Source: Hyphomicrobiales bacterium
Lineage (GTDB): Bacteria; Pseudomonadota; Alphaproteobacteria; Rhodobacterales; Rhodobacteraceae
Direction: 5' to 3'
Assembly (NCBI GenBank): GCA_003558415.1
Contig: PWLT01000103.1
Coordinates: 1 to 5,605, forward strand
Length of the DNA: 5,605 nucleotides
Made by a program: the position numbers and the translations under genes. Within the stretch, counting starts at the first letter, position 1. Each line of letters opens with the position of its first letter. The notes below the pieces were generated by a model that worked only from the letters and a program-made list of their open reading frames with translations, was not told the origin of the DNA and made no database searches. Positions 1 through 4,942 of the stretch are shown one piece after another.

Positions 1-37
1 CGTCGCTCGCGGTGAGCTGGATCAGCGCGGCACGCAT
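1..37 (-). CDS. Carbon-nitrogen hydrolase (nitrilase superfamily), N-terminal fragment
   Basis: Only the first 12 codons are present; the gene continues off the left edge. They read MRAALIQLTASD, which fits the first beta strand of the carbon-nitrogen hydrolase superfamily (amidases and nitrilases with a Glu-Lys-Cys triad), whose Rhodobacteraceae members often start 'MRAALIQLTSSD'. The ATG at 35-37 follows the grxC stop codon after one base, and an AAGG at 43-46 inside the grxC end sits five bases upstream as a ribosome site, so translation is probably coupled to grxC. From memory, a carbon-nitrogen hydrolase directly after grxC is common in this family. The catalytic residues lie outside the window, so the substrate cannot be judged. 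Confidence 0.66.
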   Translation of the reverse strand, partial: MRAALIQLTASD

Positions 38-38
38 C

Positions 39-296
39 TCAACCTTGCAGGAGCGGATCGAGCTTGCCGGCGCGTTCGAGCGCGTAGAGCTCGTCACAGC
101 CGCCGACATGGGTGTCGCCGATGAAGATCTGCGGCACGGTGCGCTGCCCCTTCGCGCGCTGCATCATCTCTGCCTTGCGCTCGGGTTCGGCCCAGATGTC
201 ATGTTCGGTGAAGCTCACGCCCTTTCCGGTGAGCAGCCGTCTGGCTGCGTGGCAGAACCCGCACATGGGGCGGGTATAGATTTCAACGGCTTGCAT
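39..296 (-). CDS. grxC: Glutaredoxin 3 (GrxC), 85 aa
   Basis: A small cytoplasmic dithiol glutaredoxin that uses glutathione to reduce protein disulfides and mixed glutathione disulfides. The whole thioredoxin-fold domain is present at the usual length of about 85 residues. The active site is Cys12-Gly-Phe-Cys15, in place of the more common CPYC. The cis-proline motif TVP is at residues 53-55 with PQIFI after it, and the glutathione-binding GGCDEL is at 65-70. No signal peptide is seen. The ATG at 294-296 is preceded by AAGGAG (302-307) at five bases, a strong ribosome site. It starts 33 bases after the comF stop and is one base from the next gene, so it lies mid-operon, possibly with an extra promoter of its own (319-346). 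A glutaredoxin is clear; the subtype GrxC rests on length and on the GGCDEL end. Confidence 0.95.
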   Translation of the reverse strand: MQAVEIYTRPMCGFCHAARRLLTGKGVSFTEHDIWAEPERKAEMMQRAKGQRTVPQIFIGDTHVGGCDELYALERAGKLDPLLQG

Positions 297-318
297 TCGC
301 GCTCCTTTTGTTTGCGCG

Positions 319-346
319 ACTATACGGATTCAGGGAAGCTTCGCAA
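319..346 (-). promoter_or_regulatory. Candidate sigma70-type promoter for grxC
   Basis: On the minus strand TTGCGA (341-346, four of six bases of TTGACA) is followed by a 16-base spacer and TATAGT (319-324, five of six bases of TATAAT). Transcription would begin about 15 bases before the grxC ATG, just ahead of its AAGGAG. The -35 and most of the spacer lie inside the comF coding end. A GANTC site (327-331) falls in the spacer. This would allow grxC to be expressed apart from comF. The call rests on sequence match alone. Confidence 0.38.
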
Positions 347-1052
347 CGCGGGCGAGGACGAGCATGTCGACGCTGCGCGCGCCGCCGTCCAGGCAGGCCG
401 CGCTCGCCGCGGTGAGCGTGGCGCCCGAGGTCATCACGTCGTCGATGAGCAGGATGCGCGCGCCGCGCAGCAGATGCGCGCGGCGCGGATGGGGGGCGAT
501 CGCGGCGTCGAGGTTGCGAAACCGCGCCTCGCGGTCGCGGCCGTCCTGGCTGGCGGTCCGGCGGCGGCGCCCCAGCAGATCGGGGCAGCAGCGCAGGCCG
601 CTCTGCGCGGCGAGCGCGCGGGCGAGCAAGGCGGCCTGATTGTAGCGCCGCCGCAGCAGCCGGCTCCAGTGCAGCGGAACCGGCACGACCAGCGCATCCG
701 CGTCGAGCAACCCACCGCCCGCGCGCGCCATCCACCCCGCCGCGGGCCGCACGAGGTCGAGCCGGTCCCCATGCTTGAGCCCCAGCACGAGCCGGCGGGC
801 ATTGTCGTCATAAGTGAGCGCTGCGCGGCCCCGGGCCCAGGGGCGCGGGATCTGCAAACAGTCATCGCAATGCACGGCCTCCGCGCCCGGCTCGCCGGGC
901 AGGGGGGTGCCGCAGGCATCGCAGACCAGCCCGGTGATGAAGGGCGTGTCGCGCCAGCAGGCGGCGCAGAGCGCATGGTCGCTTTCCACCAGGGCGCGGC
1001 AATTGAGGCATTGCGGCGGATAGAGCAGGCGCAGCGCGCTTTGCATTCGCAT
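330..1052 (-). CDS. comF: ComF family protein (competence-type phosphoribosyltransferase fold), 240 aa
   Basis: ComF proteins act in the cytoplasm on incoming single-stranded DNA during natural transformation; in Rhodobacter capsulatus ComF is required for receiving DNA from gene transfer agents. The N-terminal region carries four cysteine pairs, C15/C18, C29/C32, C44/C47 and C62/C65, as expected for a double zinc ribbon. The C-terminal half is a type I phosphoribosyltransferase fold: VPVPLHWSRLLRRRYNQA at 123-140 and the PRPP-binding loop ILLIDDVMTSGAT at 200-212. Length is normal. ATG at 1050-1052 has AGGGGG six bases upstream; a GCGAAT hexamer repeat makes a second in-frame ATG at codon 3, so the start may be two codons later. 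It is the first gene of the comF-grxC-hydrolase run and diverges from the 1088 gene. The family is certain; competence in this organism is inference. Confidence 0.93.
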   Translation of the reverse strand: MRMQSALRLLYPPQCLNCRALVESDHALCAACWRDTPFITGLVCDACGTPLPGEPGAEAVHCDDCLQIPRPWARGRAALTYDDNARRLVLGLKHGDRLDLVRPAAGWMARAGGGLLDADALVVPVPLHWSRLLRRRYNQAALLARALAAQSGLRCCPDLLGRRRRTASQDGRDREARFRNLDAAIAPHPRRAHLLRGARILLIDDVMTSGATLTAASAACLDGGARSVDMLVLARVAKLP

Positions 1053-1069
1053 TCGCAGCCCCCTACATT
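1041..1069 (+). promoter_or_regulatory. Weak candidate promoter for the methyltransferase-like gene
   Basis: TTGCAT (1041-1046), a 17-base spacer, and TACATT (1064-1069, four of six bases of TATAAT) lie on the plus strand just before the gene at 1088. The start of transcription would be near 1076, next to the AAGGA ribosome site. The element overlaps the comF start codon, so the two divergent genes must share control DNA within a 35-base gap. The -35 matches only its TTG. Confidence 0.25.
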
Positions 1070-1087
1070 GCCCCCAAGGAACAGCCG

Positions 1088-1936
1088 ATGACCAGCACCC
1101 GACCGCCCGACCTGACCGACCGCGCCGCGTTGCGCCGCAATCGTGCCCGTGCCCGCGCCCGCGCGATGTTCCTGCATGAGGACGCGGCCGGCGAGCTCAA
1201 GGAAAGACTCGCCGAGGTTAACAGAACCTTTACCGATCCGGCCCTGGTTACGGGGCACCCGGATTTCTGGCGCAGTGTGTTGCCGCAGGCGCGCGTGGTG
1301 GAGGACAGGGAGGTGCTCGACCTCGAGCCCGGCGCGCATGATCTGATGGTGCATGCCCTCGCCCTGCACTGGTCCGCCGATCCGGTGGGTCAGCTTGTCC
1401 AGTGCCGCCGCGCGCTGCGCCCCGACGGGCTGTTTCTGGGGGTGATGTTCGGCGGGCAGACCCTGGCGGAGCTGCGCGCCTGTCTGGCCGAGGCGGAGGC
1501 GGCGCTGTCGGGCGGGCTGGCGCCGCGGGTGCTGCCGATGGGCGAGATCCGCGATCTGGGCGCGCTGTTGCAGCGCGCCGGATTTGCCCTGCCGGTCGCC
1601 GACAGCGCGCCGCGCAGCGTCAGCTACCGCGACGCCTGGGCGCTGATGCACGATCTGCGCGCCATGGGCGAGGCAAACGCGCTCGCCGCGCGCTCGCGCC
1701 GGCCGGTATCGCGCGCTCTATTCGACGAGGCCGCGAGGCGCTACGCGCAGGCTTACCCGGCCGAGGGCGGGCGCATCCGCGCGAGCTTCGAGATGATCTG
1801 GCTCACCGGCTGGGCCCCGGCGGCGAACCAGCCGCAGCCGCTGCGTCCGGGCATGGGGCGCACGCGGCTGGCCGATGCTCTGGGCACGGCCGAGATTGCG
1901 CTGCCCGACAGCACGCCGACCCCGCGCCGCGATTGA
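1088..1936 (+). CDS. BioC/NDUFAF5-like SAM-dependent methyltransferase-family protein without a clear SAM motif, 282 aa
   Basis: Homologous by its visible blocks to the class I methyltransferase-fold family that includes BioC and the mitochondrial complex I assembly factor NDUFAF5. Blocks in order: FLHEDAAGELKERLAEVNR (28-46), HDLMVHALALHWSADPVGQL (84-103, strand 4 region), LRPDGLFLGVMFGGQTLAELR (110-130), LPMGEIRDLGALLQRAGF (149-166), DLRAMGEANAL (189-199, like the DLxxMGExNA of NDUFAF5) and a C-terminal LTGWAP (239-244). The place where motif I (D/E-x-G-x-G-x-G) belongs, residues 48-75, has no such glycines. The N-terminus is Arg-rich (13-26). ATG at 1088 has AAGGA (1076-1080) seven bases upstream. 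hemH follows 71 bases downstream on the same strand with no clear terminator between, so they may be co-transcribed. Human NDUFAF5 hydroxylates an arginine of NDUFS7, so a complex I role is possible but inferred. Biotin synthesis is less likely: no bio genes are nearby. Confidence 0.8.
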   Translation: MTSTRPPDLTDRAALRRNRARARARAMFLHEDAAGELKERLAEVNRTFTDPALVTGHPDFWRSVLPQARVVEDREVLDLEPGAHDLMVHALALHWSADPVGQLVQCRRALRPDGLFLGVMFGGQTLAELRACLAEAEAALSGGLAPRVLPMGEIRDLGALLQRAGFALPVADSAPRSVSYRDAWALMHDLRAMGEANALAARSRRPVSRALFDEAARRYAQAYPAEGGRIRASFEMIWLTGWAPAANQPQPLRPGMGRTRLADALGTAEIALPDSTPTPRRD

Positions 1937-2007
1937 CCCGGGCGGAGTGCTCCTTAAGTTGCCAACCTGACGACGACATCAGCCATTCAGCCACGACAGG
2001 ACGCCAG

Positions 2008-3117
2008 ATGCCGAATGTTTCGCGCGGCCATGCCGCCACCCCCACCGCAGCGACGGTGCAATCCGACAGGCCGGGAGAGGGCCGGCTGGCCCATGCGCCC
2101 GCCGACCATCCGCCCGTGCCCCGTGCGAAGGTCGGTGTTCTGCTGGCCAATCTGGGCACGCCCGACAATTACGACTACTGGTCGATGCGGCGCTATCTCA
2201 ACGAATTCCTCTCCGATCAGCGCGTCATCGACTATCCCGCCTGGAAATGGCAGCCGCTGTTGCAACTCATCATCCTGACCAAGCGGCCCTTCACCTCCGG
2301 GCGGGCCTACAAGTCGATCTGGAACGATGAGGCGGGCGAAAGCCCCTTGATGACCATCACCAAGGAGCAGACGGCGAAGATCTCCGAGGCGATGGCGCAG
2401 CGTCATGGCGATGCGGTCATGGTCGATTTCTGCATGCGCTATGGCAATCCCTCGACGCCGTCGAAGGTGCGCGCGATGGTGGAAGCCGGCTGCGAGAAAA
2501 TTCTCTTCTTCCCGCTCTATCCCCATTATGCGGGTGCCACCACGGCGACGGAGAATGATCAGTTCTTCCGCGCGCTCGCGAGCGAGAAATGGCAACCTGC
2601 CGTGCGCACTGTGCCGCCCTATTTCGACCATCCCGCCTATATCGAGGCGCTGGCGGATTCGGTCCGGCGGGTCTGGGACGGACTCGAGGAAAAGCCCGAT
2701 ATCGTGGTGGCCTCATATCACGGGATGCCGAAACGCTACCTTCTGGAGGGCGACCCCTATCATTGCCAGTGCCAGAAAACGACGCGTCTGTTGCGCGAGC
2801 GGCTTGGATGGCAGGAAGACAGCATTCAGACCACGTTTCAGTCGGTCTTCGGAAGCGAGGAGTGGCTGCGCCCCTATACGGTGGAACATGTGGCCGAATT
2901 GGCAAAGGCGGGAAAGAAGCGCATCGCGGTCATCGCGCCGGCCTTTTCCGCCGATTGCATCGAGACGCTCGAGGAGATCAACGAGGAGATCCGCGAGGGT
3001 TTCGAGGAAGCCGGGGGTGAGCAGTTCACCTATATCCCCTGCCTGAATGCCGAGGATGCGCATATTCGCGCGCTGGCAGAGGTGATCGATCGAAATCTCA
3101 GCGGCTGGCTCGATTGA
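2008..3117 (+). CDS. hemH: Ferrochelatase HemH, 369 aa
   Basis: Inserts Fe2+ into protoporphyrin IX, the last step of protoheme synthesis, at the cytoplasmic face of the membrane. The domain runs from KVGVLLANLGTP (41-52) to the C-terminus. Visible motifs: FLSDQRVIDYP (67-77), FCMRYGNPS (141-149), FFPLYPHYAGATTA (167-180), SYHGMP (236-241) with the catalytic His238, FQSVFGSEEWLRPYT (277-291), and FSADCIETLEEI (313-324) with the conserved Glu319. A CxC pair (253/255) sits in GDPYHCQCQKT; the C-terminal cysteine cluster that holds [2Fe-2S] in human ferrochelatase is absent. The first 40 residues are a low-complexity Ala/Pro-rich extension. ATG 2008 has AGGA (1998-2001) six bases upstream. The reading frame is open back to 1402, but that part is a shadow of the methyltransferase-like gene. 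A GTG at 2056 is an alternative start without a good ribosome site. Confidence 0.97.
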   Translation: MPNVSRGHAATPTAATVQSDRPGEGRLAHAPADHPPVPRAKVGVLLANLGTPDNYDYWSMRRYLNEFLSDQRVIDYPAWKWQPLLQLIILTKRPFTSGRAYKSIWNDEAGESPLMTITKEQTAKISEAMAQRHGDAVMVDFCMRYGNPSTPSKVRAMVEAGCEKILFFPLYPHYAGATTATENDQFFRALASEKWQPAVRTVPPYFDHPAYIEALADSVRRVWDGLEEKPDIVVASYHGMPKRYLLEGDPYHCQCQKTTRLLRERLGWQEDSIQTTFQSVFGSEEWLRPYTVEHVAELAKAGKKRIAVIAPAFSADCIETLEEINEEIREGFEEAGGEQFTYIPCLNAEDAHIRALAEVIDRNLSGWLD

Positions 3118-3138
3118 CCGGCACCGCGAAACGAAAGG

Positions 3139-3162
3139 AGGCCGCCGGTTTCCCGGCGGCCT
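3139..3162. terminator. Shared hairpin terminator between hemH and the convergent small gene
   Basis: A perfect 10-bp inverted repeat, AGGCCGCCGG (3139-3148) and CCGGCGGCCT (3153-3162), encloses a TTTC loop. It begins 21 bases after the hemH stop and 24 bases after the stop of the minus-strand gene. Read on the minus strand the stem is followed by CTTTCGTTTCGC, moderately T-rich; on the plus strand no T-run follows. It therefore best fits a rho-independent terminator for the minus-strand gene, and probably also stabilises or ends the hemH transcript. Confidence 0.78.
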
Positions 3163-3186
3163 GCCACATCCTGGGATGCTTGCCGA

Positions 3187-3381
3187 TCAGCGCGTCGCGA
3201 CGGCGGCGACGAGAACGGCCAGAAGCAGGATCGGAACCACGATGCCCGCGGCACCCTTGCGGGTCTCCTCCTCGATGACGACCGGCTCGATGACCGGCTC
3301 TTCATACTTGGCGGTACCACCACCTGCGAAGGACGCGGTCGCGAAAGCGGAAATCGCGGCAGCGAGTGCGAGTTTCTTCAT
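3187..3381 (-). CDS. Small acidic membrane protein of unknown function, 64 aa
   Basis: No function is recognised. Residues 1-19 look like a signal peptide (KK at 2-3, an Ala-rich core, and an Ala at 19 in FA-GGG as a possible cleavage site). Residues 23-42 form an acidic, Pro/Val-rich linker with seven Glu (E27, E28, E32, E37-E39 as a run, and others nearby), ending in R41-K42. Residues 44-62 are hydrophobic (GAAGIVVPILLLAVLVAAV), a clear membrane segment, and the protein ends in TR. It is either a cleaved protein with one C-terminal anchor or an uncleaved two-helix hairpin with an acidic periplasmic loop; R41-K42 just before the helix complicates the first option. From memory, similar short proteins are annotated as hypothetical in roseobacters. 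The start at 3379-3381 is set by a GGAGG five bases upstream; the frame stays open to 3858 but without protein-like content. The gene is convergent with hemH and shares its terminator. Confidence 0.8.
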   Translation of the reverse strand: MKKLALAAAISAFATASFAGGGTAKYEEPVIEPVVIEEETRKGAAGIVVPILLLAVLVAAVATR

Positions 3382-3386
3382 GTCAA

Positions 3387-3391
3387 CCTCC
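3387..3391 (-). promoter_or_regulatory. Ribosome binding site fixing the start of the 64-aa gene
   Basis: On the minus strand a perfect GGAGG stands five bases before the ATG at 3381. It decides for the 64-residue product, whose N-terminus is a signal peptide, against longer in-frame versions starting as far up as 3858. Confidence 0.8.
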
Positions 3392-3654
3392 AGTAATTGC
3401 CCAACGTCGCATTTTTTCAGAGGGCGACGGGAGCATCCAAGACTGTACCTCGTATCGCTCGTGAAAGCATCTTGATTCATGAAATGCAACGGGTCTTTTT
3501 CATACAGGGGCGTAGTTTGCCGCTCCTTCGTCAAATTGGCAACACCCCCCAGGGGCGACGCGAGCCGACAGGGACAGCAAGCGCGGCCTGCGCGAAAAGG
3601 GGCGGTCCTTGCGACGCCGGCGGGGCCGGGAGTGAGACGGAATTGCAACTCGCG

Positions 3655-3672
3655 GCGCGCCGGGGGGCGCGC
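3655..3672. repeat. GC-only inverted repeat (7-bp stem, GGGG loop)
   Basis: GCGCGCC (3655-3661) and GGCGCGC (3666-3672) can pair across a four-base GGGG loop. It lies in the non-coding stretch about 85 bases before the CAP gene. No T-run follows on either strand, so it is not a typical terminator. Such stems arise easily by chance in GC-rich DNA. Confidence 0.35.
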
Positions 3673-3757
3673 GGGGAAGGCGCTTTCACGCACAGTTGCG
3701 TTTGAATGTCTTGCGAGTTCAGGGTAACGGTGGCGGCCGGAAGGTACGGGTGATGCG

Positions 3758-4339
3758 ATGGCACGGATAATCTCTCTGATGATGGTGGCGGTTCTGGGGC
3801 TGGCGGCCTGTGCCGCGGGTCCGGCGGGGTCTCCGCCGCCTTTGGACGAGGATGGCACCCCGGTCCAGCGTGTCTATCGGATCACGCAGGACGATCTGCC
3901 GGCAATCCAGAGCCGGATGCTCGAGGCGGTGAACACGCTGCGCAGCAATGCCGGCGTTCGGCCGCTGGAGCTGAATTCGCGCCTGACTGCTGCTGCAGCG
4001 ACGCATTCGCGCGACATGTCCCGCCAGGGGCGGCCGTGGCATTTCGGCTCCGACGGGTCCTCGCCCGTCGAGCGCGTGTCGCGCGCCGGCTATGCGGGCG
4101 CGATGCGCGGCGAGCTGGTCTCGGAAACCTTCGAGAGCGAGCTGGAGACGCTGCGGGCCTGGATGCAGGAGCGCGACACGCGCAGCCTGTTGCTTGACCC
4201 GGAGGCACGCGACATGGGCTTTGCCTTCCATCAGGAGGCGAACGGCAAGCTCTGGTGGACGCTGGTCACCGGTGTTCCGAGCCAGCGCGGCCCCGTTCCC
4301 TCAGGCCCGGGCCGCATTGCGGGTCAGGGCGTGATGTAG
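3758..4339 (+). CDS. CAP (SCP/PR-1) domain lipoprotein, 193 aa
   Basis: A secreted CAP-superfamily protein; bacterial members are extracytoplasmic and mostly of unknown activity. Residues 1-18 form a lipoprotein signal with lipobox LAAC and acyl-accepting Cys18. Ala at the next position gives no inner-membrane retention signal, so outer-membrane anchoring is likely. The CAP domain spans about 50-175: MLEAVNTLRSNAGVRPLELN (54-73), AAATHSRDMSRQG (79-91) with His83, WHFGSDGSSPVERVSRAGY (94-112) with His95, GELVSE (118-123) with the conserved Glu119, and WWTLVTG (166-172). These His and Glu residues are the usual CAP cavity residues. The ribosome site is weak: the nearest purine run, GGAAGG (3739-3744), is 13 bases from the ATG. 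Internal Met8/Met9 would cut the signal peptide too short, so 3758 is kept. The last 16 bases overlap the convergent L,D-transpeptidase gene. Confidence 0.9.
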   Translation: MARIISLMMVAVLGLAACAAGPAGSPPPLDEDGTPVQRVYRITQDDLPAIQSRMLEAVNTLRSNAGVRPLELNSRLTAAAATHSRDMSRQGRPWHFGSDGSSPVERVSRAGYAGAMRGELVSETFESELETLRAWMQERDTRSLLLDPEARDMGFAFHQEANGKLWWTLVTGVPSQRGPVPSGPGRIAGQGVM

Positions 4340-4824
4340 ATCGGCGTGCCCACGCGCACCATCGCATAGATGTCTTCCATCTCGCGGTCGCTTACTGCGA
4401 TGCAGCCTTCGGTCCAGTCGCCGTTCGCGTCCTGGAACCTCGGTCCGCGCCCGTGAATGAAGATATCGCCGCCGGGGTTGTCGCCGGCCTCCTTCGCGCG
4501 GAGCTGGTCCGAGGGATCAGGATAGGAAATGCCCAGTGACAGGTGAAAGGCGCTGTTGGGGTTGCGCCGATCGATGAAATAGACGCCCTCGGGGGTGCGG
4601 CCGTCGCCTTCACGCTTCTTCTGCCCCACCGGGTTGCGGCCCAGATCGACGCGGTAGCGTTTGAGCAGCTTGTCATGGTGCATCAGATCCATGCGCCGCT
4701 CGGCCTTGTGGACGTTGATGTGGGTGACTTCGGGGCCGTCATAGGTGCGGAACTTCGACCGCTCGCCACATGCGGCCAGCCCAACCGCCAGAACGGCGAG
4801 AATCACCACCCGAATCAGTTTCAT
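4324..4824 (-). CDS. L,D-transpeptidase family (YkuD domain) lipoprotein, 166 aa
   Basis: YkuD-domain enzymes cross-link peptidoglycan stems, attach proteins to peptidoglycan, or (E. coli DpaA/YafK) release them, using a catalytic Cys in the periplasm. Residues 1-19 are a lipoprotein signal with LAAC and Cys19; the next residues, Gly-Glu, give no inner-membrane retention signal, so outer-membrane anchoring is likely. The YkuD domain runs from about 34 to 166: INVHKAERRMDLMHHDK (36-52), RNPVGQKKREGDGRTPEGVY (63-82), FHLSLGISYP (93-102), IFIHG (121-125) with His124, TEGCIAVSD (138-146) with catalytic Cys141, and a final GTPIYI. Glu139 stands where classical members have His or Arg (S/T-[HR]-GC). 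ATG 4822-4824 has GAGGG (4832-4836) seven bases upstream, and a -10-like TAGAAT lies further up. Whether it is a transpeptidase, carboxypeptidase or amidase cannot be told from sequence. Confidence 0.92.
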   Translation of the reverse strand: MKLIRVVILAVLAVGLAACGERSKFRTYDGPEVTHINVHKAERRMDLMHHDKLLKRYRVDLGRNPVGQKKREGDGRTPEGVYFIDRRNPNSAFHLSLGISYPDPSDQLRAKEAGDNPGGDIFIHGRGPRFQDANGDWTEGCIAVSDREMEDIYAMVRVGTPIYITP

Positions 4825-4852
4825 TTGCCTGCCCTCGTTCTCGTTTTGGAGG

Positions 4853-4858
4853 ATTCTA
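4853..4858 (-). promoter_or_regulatory. Candidate -10 box for the L,D-transpeptidase gene
   Basis: TAGAAT on the minus strand matches five of six bases of TATAAT and lies 28 bases before the ATG, leaving a short leader with the GAGGG ribosome site. No good -35 is found at 16-18 bases (CTCTGG at 17), so an activator or another sigma factor may be needed. A GANTC methylation-type site (4852-4856) overlaps the box. Confidence 0.38.
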
Positions 4859-4889
4859 CCCTGAAATCCGCAAAACCAGAGCGAGGAAT

Positions 4890-4920
4890 TCGATCAGCTC
4901 GTTCGCATTTGCGTGATCGA
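4890..4920. repeat. Inverted repeat TCGATCA-N17-TGATCGA, possible regulator site
   Basis: Perfect 7-bp arms (4890-4896 and 4914-4920) flank a 17-base centre that itself contains the small palindrome CGCATTTGCG (4904-4913). It lies between the sodium channel stop and the L,D-transpeptidase promoter, just upstream of where the -35 would be, the usual place for an activator. As RNA it could form a loose hairpin after the channel gene, but no T-run follows. Chance occurrence is possible. Confidence 0.3.
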
Positions 4921-4942
4921 CCGCAACGGGCAGGGGGCGGGT

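Larger units (their letters stand above)
3382..3757. other. 376-base non-coding region between divergent genes
   Basis: Apart from the ribosome site at 3387-3391, I find no convincing gene. The short reading frames here are rich in Arg, Pro and Ala and lack good ribosome sites, as expected of GC-rich noise. The region is mixed in composition: 3400-3540 is relatively AT-rich (runs such as ATTTTTTC near 3411 and CTTTTTC near 3494), while 3545-3690 is very GC-rich. It must hold promoters for the 64-aa gene (minus) and the CAP lipoprotein (plus), but no pair of -35/-10 boxes stands out on either strand. A GANTC site lies at 3474-3478 and a TTCATGAA palindrome at about 3476-3483. A GC hairpin is at 3655-3672. 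A small RNA or a long leader is possible but not shown. Confidence 0.6.

Noticed and set aside
291..1056. Shared GCGAATGCAA around the starts of both grxC and comF (minus strand)
   Set aside because: Ten bases over a start codon is too short to mean more than similar codon use, although it raises the chance that comF starts at its third codon.
12..1091. A 359-codon open frame on the plus strand across grxC and comF
   Set aside because: Its product is Arg/Ala/Gln-rich with no domain pattern, while the opposite strand encodes well-recognised GrxC and ComF. It is a GC-rich antisense shadow.
434..1651. A 405-codon open frame on the minus strand
   Set aside because: Overlaps comF and the methyltransferase-like gene out of frame; composition is low-complexity and no motif is seen.
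1402..2007. Upstream in-frame extension of hemH, which would give a 571-aa fusion
   Set aside because: This part overlaps the real methyltransferase-like gene in another frame, lacks protein-like composition, and the ATG at 2008 has a suitable AGGA site before the conserved domain.
1937..2007. GGAGTGCTCC with TTAAG after the methyltransferase-like gene as a terminator
   Set aside because: A four-base stem with a two-base loop cannot form a stable hairpin and no T-run follows.
3134..3141. AAAGGAGG, a perfect ribosome site on the plus strand after hemH
   Set aside because: No open frame follows at the right spacing; the bases form part of the terminator stem and its flank.
3397..3727. Small plus-strand open frames in the non-coding gap
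   Set aside because: Arg/Gly/Ala-rich translation without ribosome sites or recognisable motifs; they overlap each other in different frames.
3382..3858. Upstream in-frame extension of the 64-aa gene to 223 residues
   Set aside because: The extension has no protein-like pattern and would bury the signal peptide; the GGAGG at 3387-3391 points to the short start.
4304..4313. GGCCCGGGCC palindrome near the end of the CAP gene
   Set aside because: A 10-base self-complementary run inside coding sequence without loop or T-run; not a credible terminator and expected by chance in GC-rich DNA.
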